NCBI RefSeq assembly: GCF_001746835.1
Contig: NZ_CP016094.1
Coordinates: 1,798,001 to 1,862,000, forward strand
Length of the DNA stretch: 64,000 nucleotides
Reading direction: 5' to 3'
Source: Lacunisphaera limnophila
GTDB lineage: Bacteria; Verrucomicrobiota; Verrucomicrobiia; Opitutales; Opitutaceae
The position numbers were made by a program, and so were the translations under genes. The notes under the pieces are model-generated. The model saw only the letters and a list, made by a program, of their open reading frames with translations. It was not told the origin of the DNA and ran no database searches. Within the stretch, counting starts at the first letter, position 1, and every line of letters starts with the position of its first letter. This document shows positions 31,600-40,073 of the stretch, one piece after another.

Positions 31600-32238
31600 T
31601 CATTTTAACGCGTTGGCGGCGGCGACGAATTCCTGAGCGCGCTTGGTGATGGCGGCCCAGTCGCCGGTCTTCAGGGCGGCGGGGGCGACGAGGGCGGAGC
31701 CGGCTGCGGTGGCAAAGGCGCCGGCCTTGAGGAAGTCCCCGACGGTCTCGGGGGTGACACCGCCGGTGGGGAGGAATTCCAACTTCGGGAACGGCGCCTT
31801 GAGCGACTTGATGTAGGCGGGGCCGAAGAACTCGGCGGGGAAAATCTTGATGACGTCGGCGCCGCACTCGTGGGCGCTGTAGGCCTCGGTGGGCGTGAGC
31901 GCACCGGAGAGGACGGGGACGCCGGCGGCGTTGCAGACCTTGATGACCTCCGGACGCAGGGCGGGGGTGACGATGAACTTGGCGCCGGCAGCGATGCCTT
32001 GGCGGGCGGTTTCGGCATCGAGGACCGTGCCGAGGCCCAGCAGGACGTCGGGCAGTTCCGCCGAGACCTTCGCGCACATCGCGAGGGCGCCGGGGGTGGT
32101 CATGGTGAGCTCGATGGCGCCGAGGCCGCCGGCCTGGAGGGCGCGGGCGCAGCCGACGAGGTTGTCGGCATTGTCGGCACGGATGAGGGCGATGACCTTC
32201 TGGGCGCGGAGGCGGGAGAGGATGTCGGACTTGTTCAT
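31600..32238 (-). CDS. eda: KDPG / 4-hydroxy-2-oxoglutarate aldolase
   Basis: A 212-residue class I aldolase. ALIRADNADN is the first strand, GLGAIELTMTTPGA carries the conserved Glu, GLGTVLDAETA the next loop, and VIKIFPAEFFGP includes the Schiff-base Lys; LPTGGV is the phosphate-binding turn. It splits 2-keto-3-deoxy-6-phosphogluconate into pyruvate and glyceraldehyde 3-phosphate. ATG 32238 was chosen over ATG 32256 because MNKSDILSRL is the usual family start. Operon with kdgK, divergent from the VOC gene; the spacer between them has a perfect palindrome at 32339-32355. Confidence 0.93.
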   Translation of the reverse strand: MNKSDILSRLRAQKVIALIRADNADNLVGCARALQAGGLGAIELTMTTPGALAMCAKVSAELPDVLLGLGTVLDAETARQGIAAGAKFIVTPALRPEVIKVCNAAGVPVLSGALTPTEAYSAHECGADVIKIFPAEFFGPAYIKSLKAPFPKLEFLPTGGVTPETVGDFLKAGAFATAAGSALVAPAALKTGDWAAITKRAQEFVAAANALK

Positions 32239-32338
32239 GGGGAGAGGACGCGGCAAAACACGGACAGGGGGGGGGGGCGGGCGGAACCGCTTACCTCAGG
32301 TGATATTGAGCTTGCGGCAAGCCTAGAATAATTCAGGC

Positions 32339-32363
32339 ATGAACGAGTCGTTCATAGATGAAC
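32339..32363. promoter_or_regulatory. Candidate operator with ATGAAC/GTTCAT half-sites
   Basis: A 17-base perfect palindrome at 32339-32355 (ATGAACGA, G, TCGTTCAT), followed by a third ATGAAC at 32358-32363. It lies between the divergent eda and VOC genes. The half-site GTTCAT also occurs twice in the spacer between the IclR and TonB receptor genes. Regulator unknown; the IclR protein is the nearest candidate. Confidence 0.5.
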
Positions 32364-32404
32364 TGCCAGTAAGGATCCTAATACGGACCTCACCCCACTC
32401 CCCC

Positions 32405-32785
32405 ATGCGTTTCGAACATTTTGCCCTGAACGTTCCGGATGTCCGCGCCGCCGCCGCTTGGTATGGGGCGCATCTGGGCCTGGTCGTCGTGCGAGCGCGG
32501 ACCGAGGCGCCGTACACCCATTTTTTGGCGGACGATTCCGGCCGGGTGTTTTTGGAAATCTACAGCAACCCGGCGGATCCGTTGCCGGACTATACGCTGC
32601 AACATCCTTTGCGGGTGCATTTTGCGTTTGCCGTGACGGACGCGCAGGCAGAGCAGAGGCGGTTGGAGCAGGCGGGGGCGCGTCTTGTGGTGGCGGAGGA
32701 ATCGGCGGATGGCTCCCGGTTGATCATGCTGCGTGATCCCTGGGGAGTGCCGGTGCAACTTTGTCAGCGGGCGGTGCCGTTTTAG
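32405..32785 (+). CDS. VOC-family (glyoxalase/dioxygenase-like) protein
   Basis: A 126-residue vicinal-oxygen-chelate protein with two beta-alpha-beta-beta-beta modules. MRFEHFALNVPDVRAAAAWY begins the first (metal ligand His5), GRVFLEIYSN ends it with Glu, PLRVHFAFAVTDAQA begins the second (His) and LRDPWGVPVQLCQR closes it with Gln, a usual set of four ligand positions. The family includes glyoxalase, dioxygenase and epimerase activities; which one cannot be told. ATG 32405 was chosen over ATG 32339, which lies in the palindrome. Divergent from eda. Confidence 0.88.
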   Translation: MRFEHFALNVPDVRAAAAWYGAHLGLVVVRARTEAPYTHFLADDSGRVFLEIYSNPADPLPDYTLQHPLRVHFAFAVTDAQAEQRRLEQAGARLVVAEESADGSRLIMLRDPWGVPVQLCQRAVPF

Positions 32786-32840
32786 GCGGCGGGAGCGGGC
32801 ACTGGTCCCCGGCGACAGGAACCGACGTGGCGGTCTTCGC

Positions 32841-33647
32841 TCAAACCGAACGCTGATAGCCCATCAGGCGCGAAAGCTCGGCGGCGTGCTCGGTCACAAT
32901 TGCGCCGATCTCAGGGATGCGTTCGGGGGTGAAACGGACGGTGGCCGCGGTGATGCCAATGGCGGCGACGACCTGACCTTGGGAAGAGTAGACCGGGGCG
33001 GCGAGGCAACGGACGCCAAGATTGAATTCCTCGTCATCGAGGCTGTAGCCGCGCTTGCGGGTGACGGCGGCCTCGCGCTTGACCTCGGCGAGGGTGTCCT
33101 GGGTGTGCGCGGTGCGCTTGGTCAGGCGGCCCTTGCCGAAGAGTTCCTCGAGCCGGTGGTAGTGCAGGAAGGCGATGAAGGACTTGCCGGTGGACGAGCA
33201 ATGCAGCTCGGTGAGCGAGCCGGGGCGCGAGGCGGCACGGAGCGGGTGCGGGCTGTCTTGGACCGCGACAATCAGGGAGTGGTCATCACAGGGCACGGCG
33301 AGGTGCGAGGTCTCGTCGGTGCGGGCAGTCAGCTGTTGCAGGATGGGGAGGGCGGCGGAGCGGATCTCGGTGCCGGCGAGCGAGGCGTTGCCCAAGTGGA
33401 TGAGCACCGGGCCGAGTTCGAAGCGACCGTCCACCTTCCGGGCATATCCCTCGAGCTGCAGGGTGGCCATGATCCGCAGGGTGGTGGTGACGGGAATCTT
33501 GAGGGTGCGGGCGATTTCCGCCGCCTTGAGGCCGTCGGGATGCTGGGCCAGCAGCTTCATGATCCAGCAGGCATTCCTCAGGTTGGGAATGACATACCGC
33601 TCAAGGGCGAGGGCGTCGTCGGAGAGGAACTTGGAACGCGTTTTCAT
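32841..33647 (-). CDS. IclR-family transcriptional regulator
   Basis: A 268-residue regulator. N-terminal winged helix (about 20-80): ACWIMKLLAQHPDGLKAAEIARTL, shown here in part as LKAAEIARTLKIPVTTTLRI. The effector domain follows, with HCSSTGKSFIAFL and LAAPVYSSQGQVVAAIGIT, both IclR signatures. Family members such as KdgR control pectin and uronate genes and respond to KDG. It lies divergent from the TonB receptor with a 165-base spacer that has several palindromes, and next to eda/kdgK, so control of the pectin locus is likely but inferred. Confidence 0.92.
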   Translation of the reverse strand: MKTRSKFLSDDALALERYVIPNLRNACWIMKLLAQHPDGLKAAEIARTLKIPVTTTLRIMATLQLEGYARKVDGRFELGPVLIHLGNASLAGTEIRSAALPILQQLTARTDETSHLAVPCDDHSLIVAVQDSPHPLRAASRPGSLTELHCSSTGKSFIAFLHYHRLEELFGKGRLTKRTAHTQDTLAEVKREAAVTRKRGYSLDDEEFNLGVRCLAAPVYSSQGQVVAAIGITAATVRFTPERIPEIGAIVTEHAAELSRLMGYQRSV

Positions 33648-33715
33648 GCGCAGGGAGAGGGAAGGGGGCGAAAATCACCGGGCGATGATTTTTGTGTTGC
33701 CGGGGAAGTTGTGGA

Positions 33716-33781
33716 GTTCATGCTTGAATATCAAGTTCATTAGTGAAATCGCCCCAAATTCACCCTAGGGGTGAAATTCAC
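33716..33781. promoter_or_regulatory. Palindromes in the IclR/TonB receptor spacer
   Basis: GTTCAT at 33716-33721 and 33735-33740; CTTGAATATCAAG (5-3-5 palindrome) at 33723-33735; TTCACCC TAG GGGTGAA (7-3-7 perfect palindrome) at 33759-33775; GTGAAATTCAC (5-1-5) at 33771-33781. They are likely operators for the IclR regulator or another one. The TonB receptor start at 33813 lies 32 bases beyond. Confidence 0.55.
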
Positions 33782-33812
33782 TGATCCTAACGCCCCAACC
33801 CCTGATAACCCC

Positions 33813-36800
33813 ATGGAAGCTACCCTGACCTTGTGGCAGCGCTTTGCGCGCACGTCACCCTCCGCGGCAACACCCGTTGCGCGCCTTACTCCCCTGCGCA
33901 CCCTGGCTTCGGCCGTGGTGGCGCTTTTCCTGGCCGGCACGGCCTTCGCCCAGGACACCGGCTCCATCAATGGCCGCGTCCTGAACGTCGGCAACAACCG
34001 CTACCTCAACAACGCCAAGGTAACCGTCGAGGGCACCAACCTCGAGGCCTACACCAACGAGTTTGGTGACTACCGCCTCGCTAACGTGCCCGCCGGCGAA
34101 GTGAAGCTCAAGGCCGCCTACACCGGCCTCGACGAGGAAACCGTCACGGTCAACGTCACCGCCGGTGGCGCCGCGACCTACAACTTCGAGCTGACCAGCC
34201 GCGCCCGTTACGGTGAGGACAAGACGCTCGTGCTCGACACCTTCGTGGTGGAGAGCCAGCGCGAATACGAGGGCGACGCCCTCGCCACCAACGAGCAGCG
34301 CCATGCGCCGAACGTCAAGGTGGTCATGTCCTCGGATTCCTTCGGCACCATCAACGAGGGCAATCCCGGCGAGTTCCTGAAGTACCTGCCCGGCATCACG
34401 GTCGACTACGTCGCCGCCGACGTCCGCACCGTCTCGGTCCGCGGTTTCGCCGCGCAGTTCACCAACGTCTACTGGGACGGCATGCGCCTGACCAGTTCGG
34501 CGTCCGGTTCCTCCAACCGCATCTTCGAGTTCGAGCAGGTCTCGATCAATAACACGTCCCGCACCGAGGTTTCCAAGGTCCCGACGCCGGACATGCCCTC
34601 CGACTCCCTCGGCGGCACGATCAACTTCGTCTCGAAGAACGCCTTCGAGCGCAAGGGCGCCCAGCTGAACTACCGCTTCTACATGAACGCGAACAGCGAG
34701 AACCTCGACCTCAAGAAGACCCCGGGCCCGGACAGCGACAAGAACTTCAAGATCCTGCCCAACTTCGATTTCGACTACACCCTCCCACTCAGCGACACCT
34801 TCGGCATCGTCGTGACCGGCCTCTCCTCGAACCAGTTCGTCGAGCAGCACCGCTGGCAGCCGACCTGGAACCACGCCCAGGCGGGCGCCACGGCTTCCAA
34901 CCCGTACCTGCAGCAGTGGCAGATCCAGGACGGTCCCAAGACCACGAACCGCGCCTCCCTCGGCATCAAGGCCGACTGGAAGGTGACCGACACCCAGGTG
35001 CTCTCGGTCGCCCTGCAGAACAACTACTACAAGACGTACTTCGGCAACCGTAACCTGAACTTCAACATGGGCACGACGGCCACCTCCACGCCGGCGGGCC
35101 GCAACCCGCTGCTTTGGGGCTCGGACTTCGCGACCTCCGCCTTCGGCCGCGGCAGCGTGACCACCGGCAGCTCCCACCGCGACAAGCTCGGCAACACCTT
35201 CGCCGCCAAGGTCGGCCACCAGTGGAAGAGCGGCGACTGGACGGCGGACACCACCGCCATGTTCGCCAAGTCCCGCACCTGGTATCGCGCGGTGACCCGC
35301 GGCCACTTCTCCAACGTCGGCACCACGGTGCAGGGCGTCGGCACGGTCAGCTCCTTCGGCAGCACCGAGCCCGGTGAACTTGTCTGGGTCGCGCGCAATG
35401 CCGCCGGCGCCGAGATCGATGTGAACAACCTCGCCAACCACCGCATCGGCACGCTGCGTGACGATCCCATCGACGGCGAGGCCATCACGAAGCAGATTCG
35501 CGGCGACCTCGAGCGCCAGCTCGATCTCAGCTTCCCGCTGAGCGTGAAGGTCGGCTACGACATCCGCGAGGAGACCCGCGACAACCGCCGTTACCAGAAC
35601 GACTACACGTTCATCGGCGCGGACGGCGTCGCCAACACGGCCGACGACAGCGCGGCCCCCTACCTCGACACCGTCTACGCCAATCAGGACGCCCACTTCG
35701 GCTATGGCCCGATCAACTGGGTCAATGCCTGGGCGCTGGCCGACGCCTACAAGAACAACCCGAACTACTTCCGCCTCGGCACCGGCACCGCCCAGACGGG
35801 CGTGCAGGCCGAGCTGTTCCGCCGCCAAAACTCCGAGCGTATCACCGAGCGCGTGACCTCTGGCTACATCCAGTTCGACGGCCGCCTGCTCAACAACAAG
35901 CTCGGCTTCGTGGCGGGCGCCCGCTACGAGAAGACGAACGACAAGGGCCTGGGCCTCCTCAACAACCCCGACGCGGTTTGGCAGCGCAACCCGGATGGCA
36001 CCTACGTCGACGGCAACACCACGACCGCTGGCATCCAGCGCGTCCGCCGGGCCGACGCCGGCACCGCGGGCTCGCTGCAGGAACTCGACCTCACCAGCGT
36101 GGAACGCGGGTACAAGGCCGATCGGGACTACGACAGCATCAACCCGAGCCTGCATCTCACCTACAACATCAAGGACGACCTCCTGGTGCGCTTCGCCTAT
36201 GCGAAGACCTTTGGTCGGCCGGATTATGCAAACATCATCCCAGCCACCACCGTCAATGAGGATGACACCGACCCGATCAACAACCCGGGCACACTGACCA
36301 TCCGTAACACGGGTCTCCAGCCCTGGACCGCGGATAACTACGACCTCTCCTTGGAGTATTACTTCAAAGAAGGCGGTCTGGTTTCTGCCGGCGTCTTCGT
36401 GAAGGACCTGCAGGACTTCTGGGGCTCACGCACCGGCACCGTCGATGCGGCCTTGGCCGAGGAGCTGGGCATCGGCTCGGAATACATCGGCTGGGGCGTG
36501 TCAACGACGGTCAACACCGGTGATGCCAAGATCGAAGGCGTGGAGGTCAACTTCATCCGCCCGCTGACCTTCCTCCCCGGCTGGGGTAAGTTCTTCACGA
36601 TCAAGGCCAACGGCACCCAGCTGCGCTTGTCGGGCCCCCGGGCCACCGACTTCCGCGGCTTCATCGAGGAGACGGGTAACTTCAACATCGGATTCAACAA
36701 GAAGCCCTTCTCCGCGAACCTGACCTTCAACTATCGCGGCCGCCAGAAGAACGCCCCGCAGACCGGCGCGCAGTACGGCGCCACCGCCGGCTTCTACGAA

Positions 36801-37004
36801 TATTATGCCCCGCGCACCTTCGTGGACGTCAGCGGCGAGATGAAGATCACCAAGAACATCGCGCTCTTCGCCGGTGTCCGCAACCTGTTCAACAAGCAAC
36901 AGGTCCTGCAGCGCTACAACGCCGTCACGCCGGACTACGCCAAGGGCTTCCGCTATGAGGAATTCGGCGTCGCCATGAGCATCGGCATCAAGGGCTCGTT
37001 CTAA
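33813..37004 (+). CDS. TonB-dependent receptor with carboxypeptidase-like N-domain
   Basis: About 1063 residues. Signal peptide (TLASAVVALFLAGTAFAQ), then a CarboxypepD-regulatory-like domain (GSINGRVLNVGNNRYL...GDYRLANVPAGEVKL), plug domain (VVMSSDSFGTINEGNPGEF... LKYLPGITVDY, VRGFAAQFTNVYWDGM), and a 22-strand barrel ending in GIKGSF with the C-terminal Phe used for outer-membrane insertion. No SusD-like gene follows. It probably imports pectin oligosaccharides, since it is the first gene of the pectin locus. ATG 33813 gives a normal signal peptide; ATG 33771 lies in a palindrome and is unlikely. A terminator at 37032-37065 follows, so downstream genes may be transcribed at a lower level. 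Confidence 0.93.
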   Translation: MEATLTLWQRFARTSPSAATPVARLTPLRTLASAVVALFLAGTAFAQDTGSINGRVLNVGNNRYLNNAKVTVEGTNLEAYTNEFGDYRLANVPAGEVKLKAAYTGLDEETVTVNVTAGGAATYNFELTSRARYGEDKTLVLDTFVVESQREYEGDALATNEQRHAPNVKVVMSSDSFGTINEGNPGEFLKYLPGITVDYVAADVRTVSVRGFAAQFTNVYWDGMRLTSSASGSSNRIFEFEQVSINNTSRTEVSKVPTPDMPSDSLGGTINFVSKNAFERKGAQLNYRFYMNANSENLDLKKTPGPDSDKNFKILPNFDFDYTLPLSDTFGIVVTGLSSNQFVEQHRWQPTWNHAQAGATASNPYLQQWQIQDGPKTTNRASLGIKADWKVTDTQVLSVALQNNYYKTYFGNRNLNFNMGTTATSTPAGRNPLLWGSDFATSAFGRGSVTTGSSHRDKLGNTFAAKVGHQWKSGDWTADTTAMFAKSRTWYRAVTRGHFSNVGTTVQGVGTVSSFGSTEPGELVWVARNAAGAEIDVNNLANHRIGTLRDDPIDGEAITKQIRGDLERQLDLSFPLSVKVGYDIREETRDNRRYQNDYTFIGADGVANTADDSAAPYLDTVYANQDAHFGYGPINWVNAWALADAYKNNPNYFRLGTGTAQTGVQAELFRRQNSERITERVTSGYIQFDGRLLNNKLGFVAGARYEKTNDKGLGLLNNPDAVWQRNPDGTYVDGNTTTAGIQRVRRADAGTAGSLQELDLTSVERGYKADRDYDSINPSLHLTYNIKDDLLVRFAYAKTFGRPDYANIIPATTVNEDDTDPINNPGTLTIRNTGLQPWTADNYDLSLEYYFKEGGLVSAGVFVKDLQDFWGSRTGTVDAALAEELGIGSEYIGWGVSTTVNTGDAKIEGVEVNFIRPLTFLPGWGKFFTIKANGTQLRLSGPRATDFRGFIEETGNFNIGFNKKPFSANLTFNYRGRQKNAPQTGAQYGATAGFYEYYAPRTFVDVSGEMKITKNIALFAGVRNLFNKQQVLQRYNAVTPDYAKGFRYEEFGVAMSIGIKGSF

Positions 37005-37031
37005 AGCCAACCGCAGCCTTCATTCCAACCC

Positions 37032-37065
37032 CTGCCCGGAGGTCATCCCCCTCCGGGCAGTTTTT
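37032..37065 (+). terminator. Rho-independent terminator after the TonB receptor
   Basis: Eleven-base perfect stem (CTGCCCGGAGG at 37032-37042 with CCTCCGGGCAG at 37050-37060), 7-base loop and five T. It separates the receptor from kduI; partial read-through would make the receptor the most expressed gene. Confidence 0.9.
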
Positions 37066-37136
37066 CGCCAAGTTGCCAAGTAATCGTCATTCCCTCCCGG
37101 TCCGCGGTTCCCCCGCATGTCGGTGAGGCCCCTTTC

Positions 37137-37976
37137 ATGAAGCTCCAGCATAATCCCCTCGTCCGCCTCACCGCGACCATGACGCCCGCCGAGCTCCGGC
37201 GGTGCTACGTGCTGGAGAACCTGTTCCAATCCGGCCGCGTTGTGCTCAACTACTGGGAGACCGACCGCACCGTGGTCGGCAGCGCCGTGCCCACGGGCCG
37301 CGCCCTCCCGCTGCATGTGCCGGACGAGCTCCGGGCGCAGCACTTCAACGACCGCCGCGAGCTCGGCATCATCAACCTCGGCGGCCCCGGCCGCATCACG
37401 GTGGACGGCCGGCGCTTCACCATGGGGCACCTCGATTCCCTGTACGTCGGTCGCGGCGCGAAGCGCGTGAGTTTCGCCTCCCGCTCCGCCAAGGTGCCCG
37501 CGCGTTTCTACCTCCTCAGCTACCCGGCCCACACGGCCTACCCGACCCGCCAGATCAAGCGCACCGAACTCGCGCCGCGGGTCCTCGGCACCGACGAGCA
37601 GCAAAACCACCGCATCCTCCACCAGGTCATCCATGCCGGCCGTTTCCCGACCTGCCAGCTCGTCATGGGCTTCACCGTCGTCCAACCCGGCAGCAAATGG
37701 AACACCATGCCGCCCCACACCCACCTGCGTCGCTCCGAGGTGTACTGCTACTATGGGTTCCCGCGCGGCGGCGACGTGAAACACTTTCACGGGCATCCCT
37801 CCCGCATCCGCACCCTCCGCCTGAAGGAGGGCCAGGCCGTGCTCTCCCCGCCGTGGTCCGTCCACAGCGGCGAGGGCTCCACCCACTACAGCTTCGTCTG
37901 GGGCATGGGCGGTGAAAACCAGGACTACGCCGACATGGATCCGGTGGATCCCAAGCTGATTTACCGCGCCCGCTGA
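37137..37976 (+). CDS. kduI: 5-dehydro-4-deoxy-D-glucuronate isomerase
   Basis: A 279-residue KduI of normal length. Zinc-binding region HTHLRRSEVY (with His, His and Glu) followed by the last His ligand in PPWSVHSGEG; LGTDEQQNHRILHQVI and GFTVVQPGSKWNTMPPH are family motifs. It converts 5-keto-4-deoxyuronate, produced from unsaturated galacturonate, into 3-deoxy-D-glycero-2,5-hexodiulosonate. It is followed after 17 bases by kduD, which acts next. Confidence 0.95.
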   Translation: MKLQHNPLVRLTATMTPAELRRCYVLENLFQSGRVVLNYWETDRTVVGSAVPTGRALPLHVPDELRAQHFNDRRELGIINLGGPGRITVDGRRFTMGHLDSLYVGRGAKRVSFASRSAKVPARFYLLSYPAHTAYPTRQIKRTELAPRVLGTDEQQNHRILHQVIHAGRFPTCQLVMGFTVVQPGSKWNTMPPHTHLRRSEVYCYYGFPRGGDVKHFHGHPSRIRTLRLKEGQAVLSPPWSVHSGEGSTHYSFVWGMGGENQDYADMDPVDPKLIYRAR

Positions 37977-37993
37977 AGGGCCGCCCTTTCCCC

Positions 37994-38761
37994 ATGAACA
38001 ACATTCTCGAACAATTCCGCCTCACCGGCAAAACCGCCCTCGTCACCGGCGCCGCCCGCGGCCTGGGCCAGGGCATGGCCCTCGCGCTGGCCGAGGCCGG
38101 CGCTGACATCGTCGCGGTCGACATCCTCCCGGCCGACGACACCCGCCAGCAGGTCGAGGCCCTCGGCCGCCGCTGCCTGACGGTCACCGGCAATCTCGGT
38201 GACCGCGATTCCATCCCGACGGTGATTGCCGACGGGAAGAAACTCAACGGCCAGCTCGACATCCTCGTGAACTGCGCCGGCATCATCCGCCGCGAGGCCT
38301 TCGAGAACTTCACCGCGAAGGACTGGGACGATGTCATGGGCCTCAACATCGACGCCGTGTTCTTCCTCAGCCAGCAGTTCATCCGCGAGGCCCTCGCCCG
38401 CGCGGGCACGGCGAAGATCATCAACATCGCCTCGATGCTCTCTTTCCAGGGCGGCATTCGCGTGCCCTCCTACACCGCCTCGAAGAGCGCGGTGCAGGGC
38501 CTGACCCGCCTCATCGCCAGCGAACTCGGCGGCCGGGGCATCAATTGCAACGCCATCGCCCCGGGCTACATGGCGACCGACAACACCGCCCCGCTGCGCG
38601 CCGACGCCGACCGCAGCAGCTCCATCCTCGCGCGCATCCCCGCCGGCCGCTGGGGCACGCCCGAGGATCTCAAGGGTGCGGTCGTGTTTTTGGCTTCCCC
38701 CGCCTCCGACTACGTCAACGGCTACACCCTTGCCGTCGACGGCGGCTGGCTCGCCCGCTAA
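37994..38761 (+). CDS. kduD: 2-dehydro-3-deoxy-D-gluconate 5-dehydrogenase
   Basis: A 255-residue short-chain dehydrogenase of KduD length. TGAARGLGQGMA is the NAD(P)-binding TGxxxGxG, NCAGIIRR the NAG site, with Ser in NIASMLSF and the catalytic YTASK. The opening LEQFRLTGKTALVTG and closing VNGYTLAVDGGWLAR match KduD. It reduces 3-deoxy-D-glycero-2,5-hexodiulosonate to KDG, the substrate of KdgK. Co-transcribed with kduI. Confidence 0.94.
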   Translation: MNNILEQFRLTGKTALVTGAARGLGQGMALALAEAGADIVAVDILPADDTRQQVEALGRRCLTVTGNLGDRDSIPTVIADGKKLNGQLDILVNCAGIIRREAFENFTAKDWDDVMGLNIDAVFFLSQQFIREALARAGTAKIINIASMLSFQGGIRVPSYTASKSAVQGLTRLIASELGGRGINCNAIAPGYMATDNTAPLRADADRSSSILARIPAGRWGTPEDLKGAVVFLASPASDYVNGYTLAVDGGWLAR

Positions 38762-38849
38762 TCGCCCCGCGGTCCCCCGCACACCACCCCGGCCAGGAAC
38801 CTGCGCTGGCCCGCGGTAGTCCCTCCCCGCAGTTTCCCGCCCCCGCCCC

Positions 38850-40073
38850 ATGAAACTTCGCTCCCTCCTTCCGTTGCTGTTGCCCCTGTGTGTCGGTGGA
38901 TCCCTCGCCGCGGCCGAGCGGCTGACAGTCACCGTGGCGCACGACCTCGCCATCGCGCGTCCGTCCGAGACCATCACGATTCCCTGGTCCGCGGTGAACC
39001 GCGCCCTGCCCGGCGCCCTCCTGCAAAAGCTGGCGGTCAAGGATGCCGCCGGCCGGATCCTCGCTTACCAGGTCACCAACGTCGCCCCGCAGGCCAAGGA
39101 CCCGAAGAACGAGGGCGTCGCCTACGGCGAGCTTATCTTCCAGCATGATTTCGCCGCCGGCGAAAAATCCGCCACCTTCACCGTGGAAAAAATCGAGGGC
39201 GTGACTCCGCCGTTTCCCGTGAAGGCGTTCGCCCGCCTCGTACCGGAGCGGCTGGATGATTTCGCCTGGGAAAACGACAAGGTCGCCCACCGGACCTACG
39301 GGCCCGCGCTCGCCGCCCCGGCCCCGGCGGGAGTGGTGAAGGAGGTGCTTGTCACCAGCGGCCTCGATATCTGGTCCAAGCGCGTGCCTTATCCCATCGT
39401 TGATCGCTGGTACAACAAGGGTCACGATCACTACCACGCCGATGAGGGCGAGGGCATGGACATGTACCAGGTCGGTCCCTCGCGCGGTTGCGGGGGCACC
39501 GGGATTTGGGATGGCGCGGCGCTGCACGTCGGTCGCAATTTCTCGTCCGCCCGCGTGATCGCCAACGGCCCGATTCGCGCGATTTTCGAGCTCACCTATG
39601 ACACGTGGTCGGCCAACGGCTTTTATGTTTCCGAGGTGAAGCGTTTCATCGTGGACGCCGGGCACCAGCTTGACCGCATCGAGAGCACCTTCGCCGCCAC
39701 CGGCAATCGCAAGGATATCGCCGTGGGCATCGGCCTGCACAAGAACCCCGCCGACCGCGGCCAGGACGCGGCGATCGAGGTCACCCGCACCGAGGCCGAC
39801 GGCGTGCTCGCGCAGTGGGTGGCGCAAAAAACCAACGACCAGCTCGGCACCGCGGTCATCGTGCCCGCGGGCTTCACCGGCTTCGCTGAGGATGAGCGCA
39901 ACCTCCTCGCCCTCGCGCAGGCCGAACCAGGCAAACCCCTCGTCTATTACGCCGGGGCCGCCTGGTCCCGCGCGGGCGAAATCACCAGCCCGCAGGCCTG
40001 GCGCGACTACCTCACCGCGATGGCCGCCCGCGTGCGGGCCCCGGTGCGCGTGACTCTCAACCCCTCCTCCTGA
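38850..40073 (+). CDS. Secreted DUF4861-family protein
   Basis: A 407-residue exported protein with signal peptide ending near SLAAAE. The body is beta-rich, and the GHDHYHADEGEGMDMYQVG and SRGCGGTGIWDG stretches agree with DUF4861 proteins, which occur in pectin and rhamnogalacturonan loci beside GH105 genes. The enzymatic role is not established. Its stop overlaps the start of the following GH105 gene (TGATG), so the two are coupled. Confidence 0.8.
   Translation: MKLRSLLPLLLPLCVGGSLAAAERLTVTVAHDLAIARPSETITIPWSAVNRALPGALLQKLAVKDAAGRILAYQVTNVAPQAKDPKNEGVAYGELIFQHDFAAGEKSATFTVEKIEGVTPPFPVKAFARLVPERLDDFAWENDKVAHRTYGPALAAPAPAGVVKEVLVTSGLDIWSKRVPYPIVDRWYNKGHDHYHADEGEGMDMYQVGPSRGCGGTGIWDGAALHVGRNFSSARVIANGPIRAIFELTYDTWSANGFYVSEVKRFIVDAGHQLDRIESTFAATGNRKDIAVGIGLHKNPADRGQDAAIEVTRTEADGVLAQWVAQKTNDQLGTAVIVPAGFTGFAEDERNLLALAQAEPGKPLVYYAGAAWSRAGEITSPQAWRDYLTAMAARVRAPVRVTLNPSS

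Noticed and set aside
33813-37136. A SusC/SusD-type polysaccharide utilisation locus
   Set aside because: Only the TonB-dependent receptor is present; the next gene is kduI and no SusD-like lipoprotein follows.
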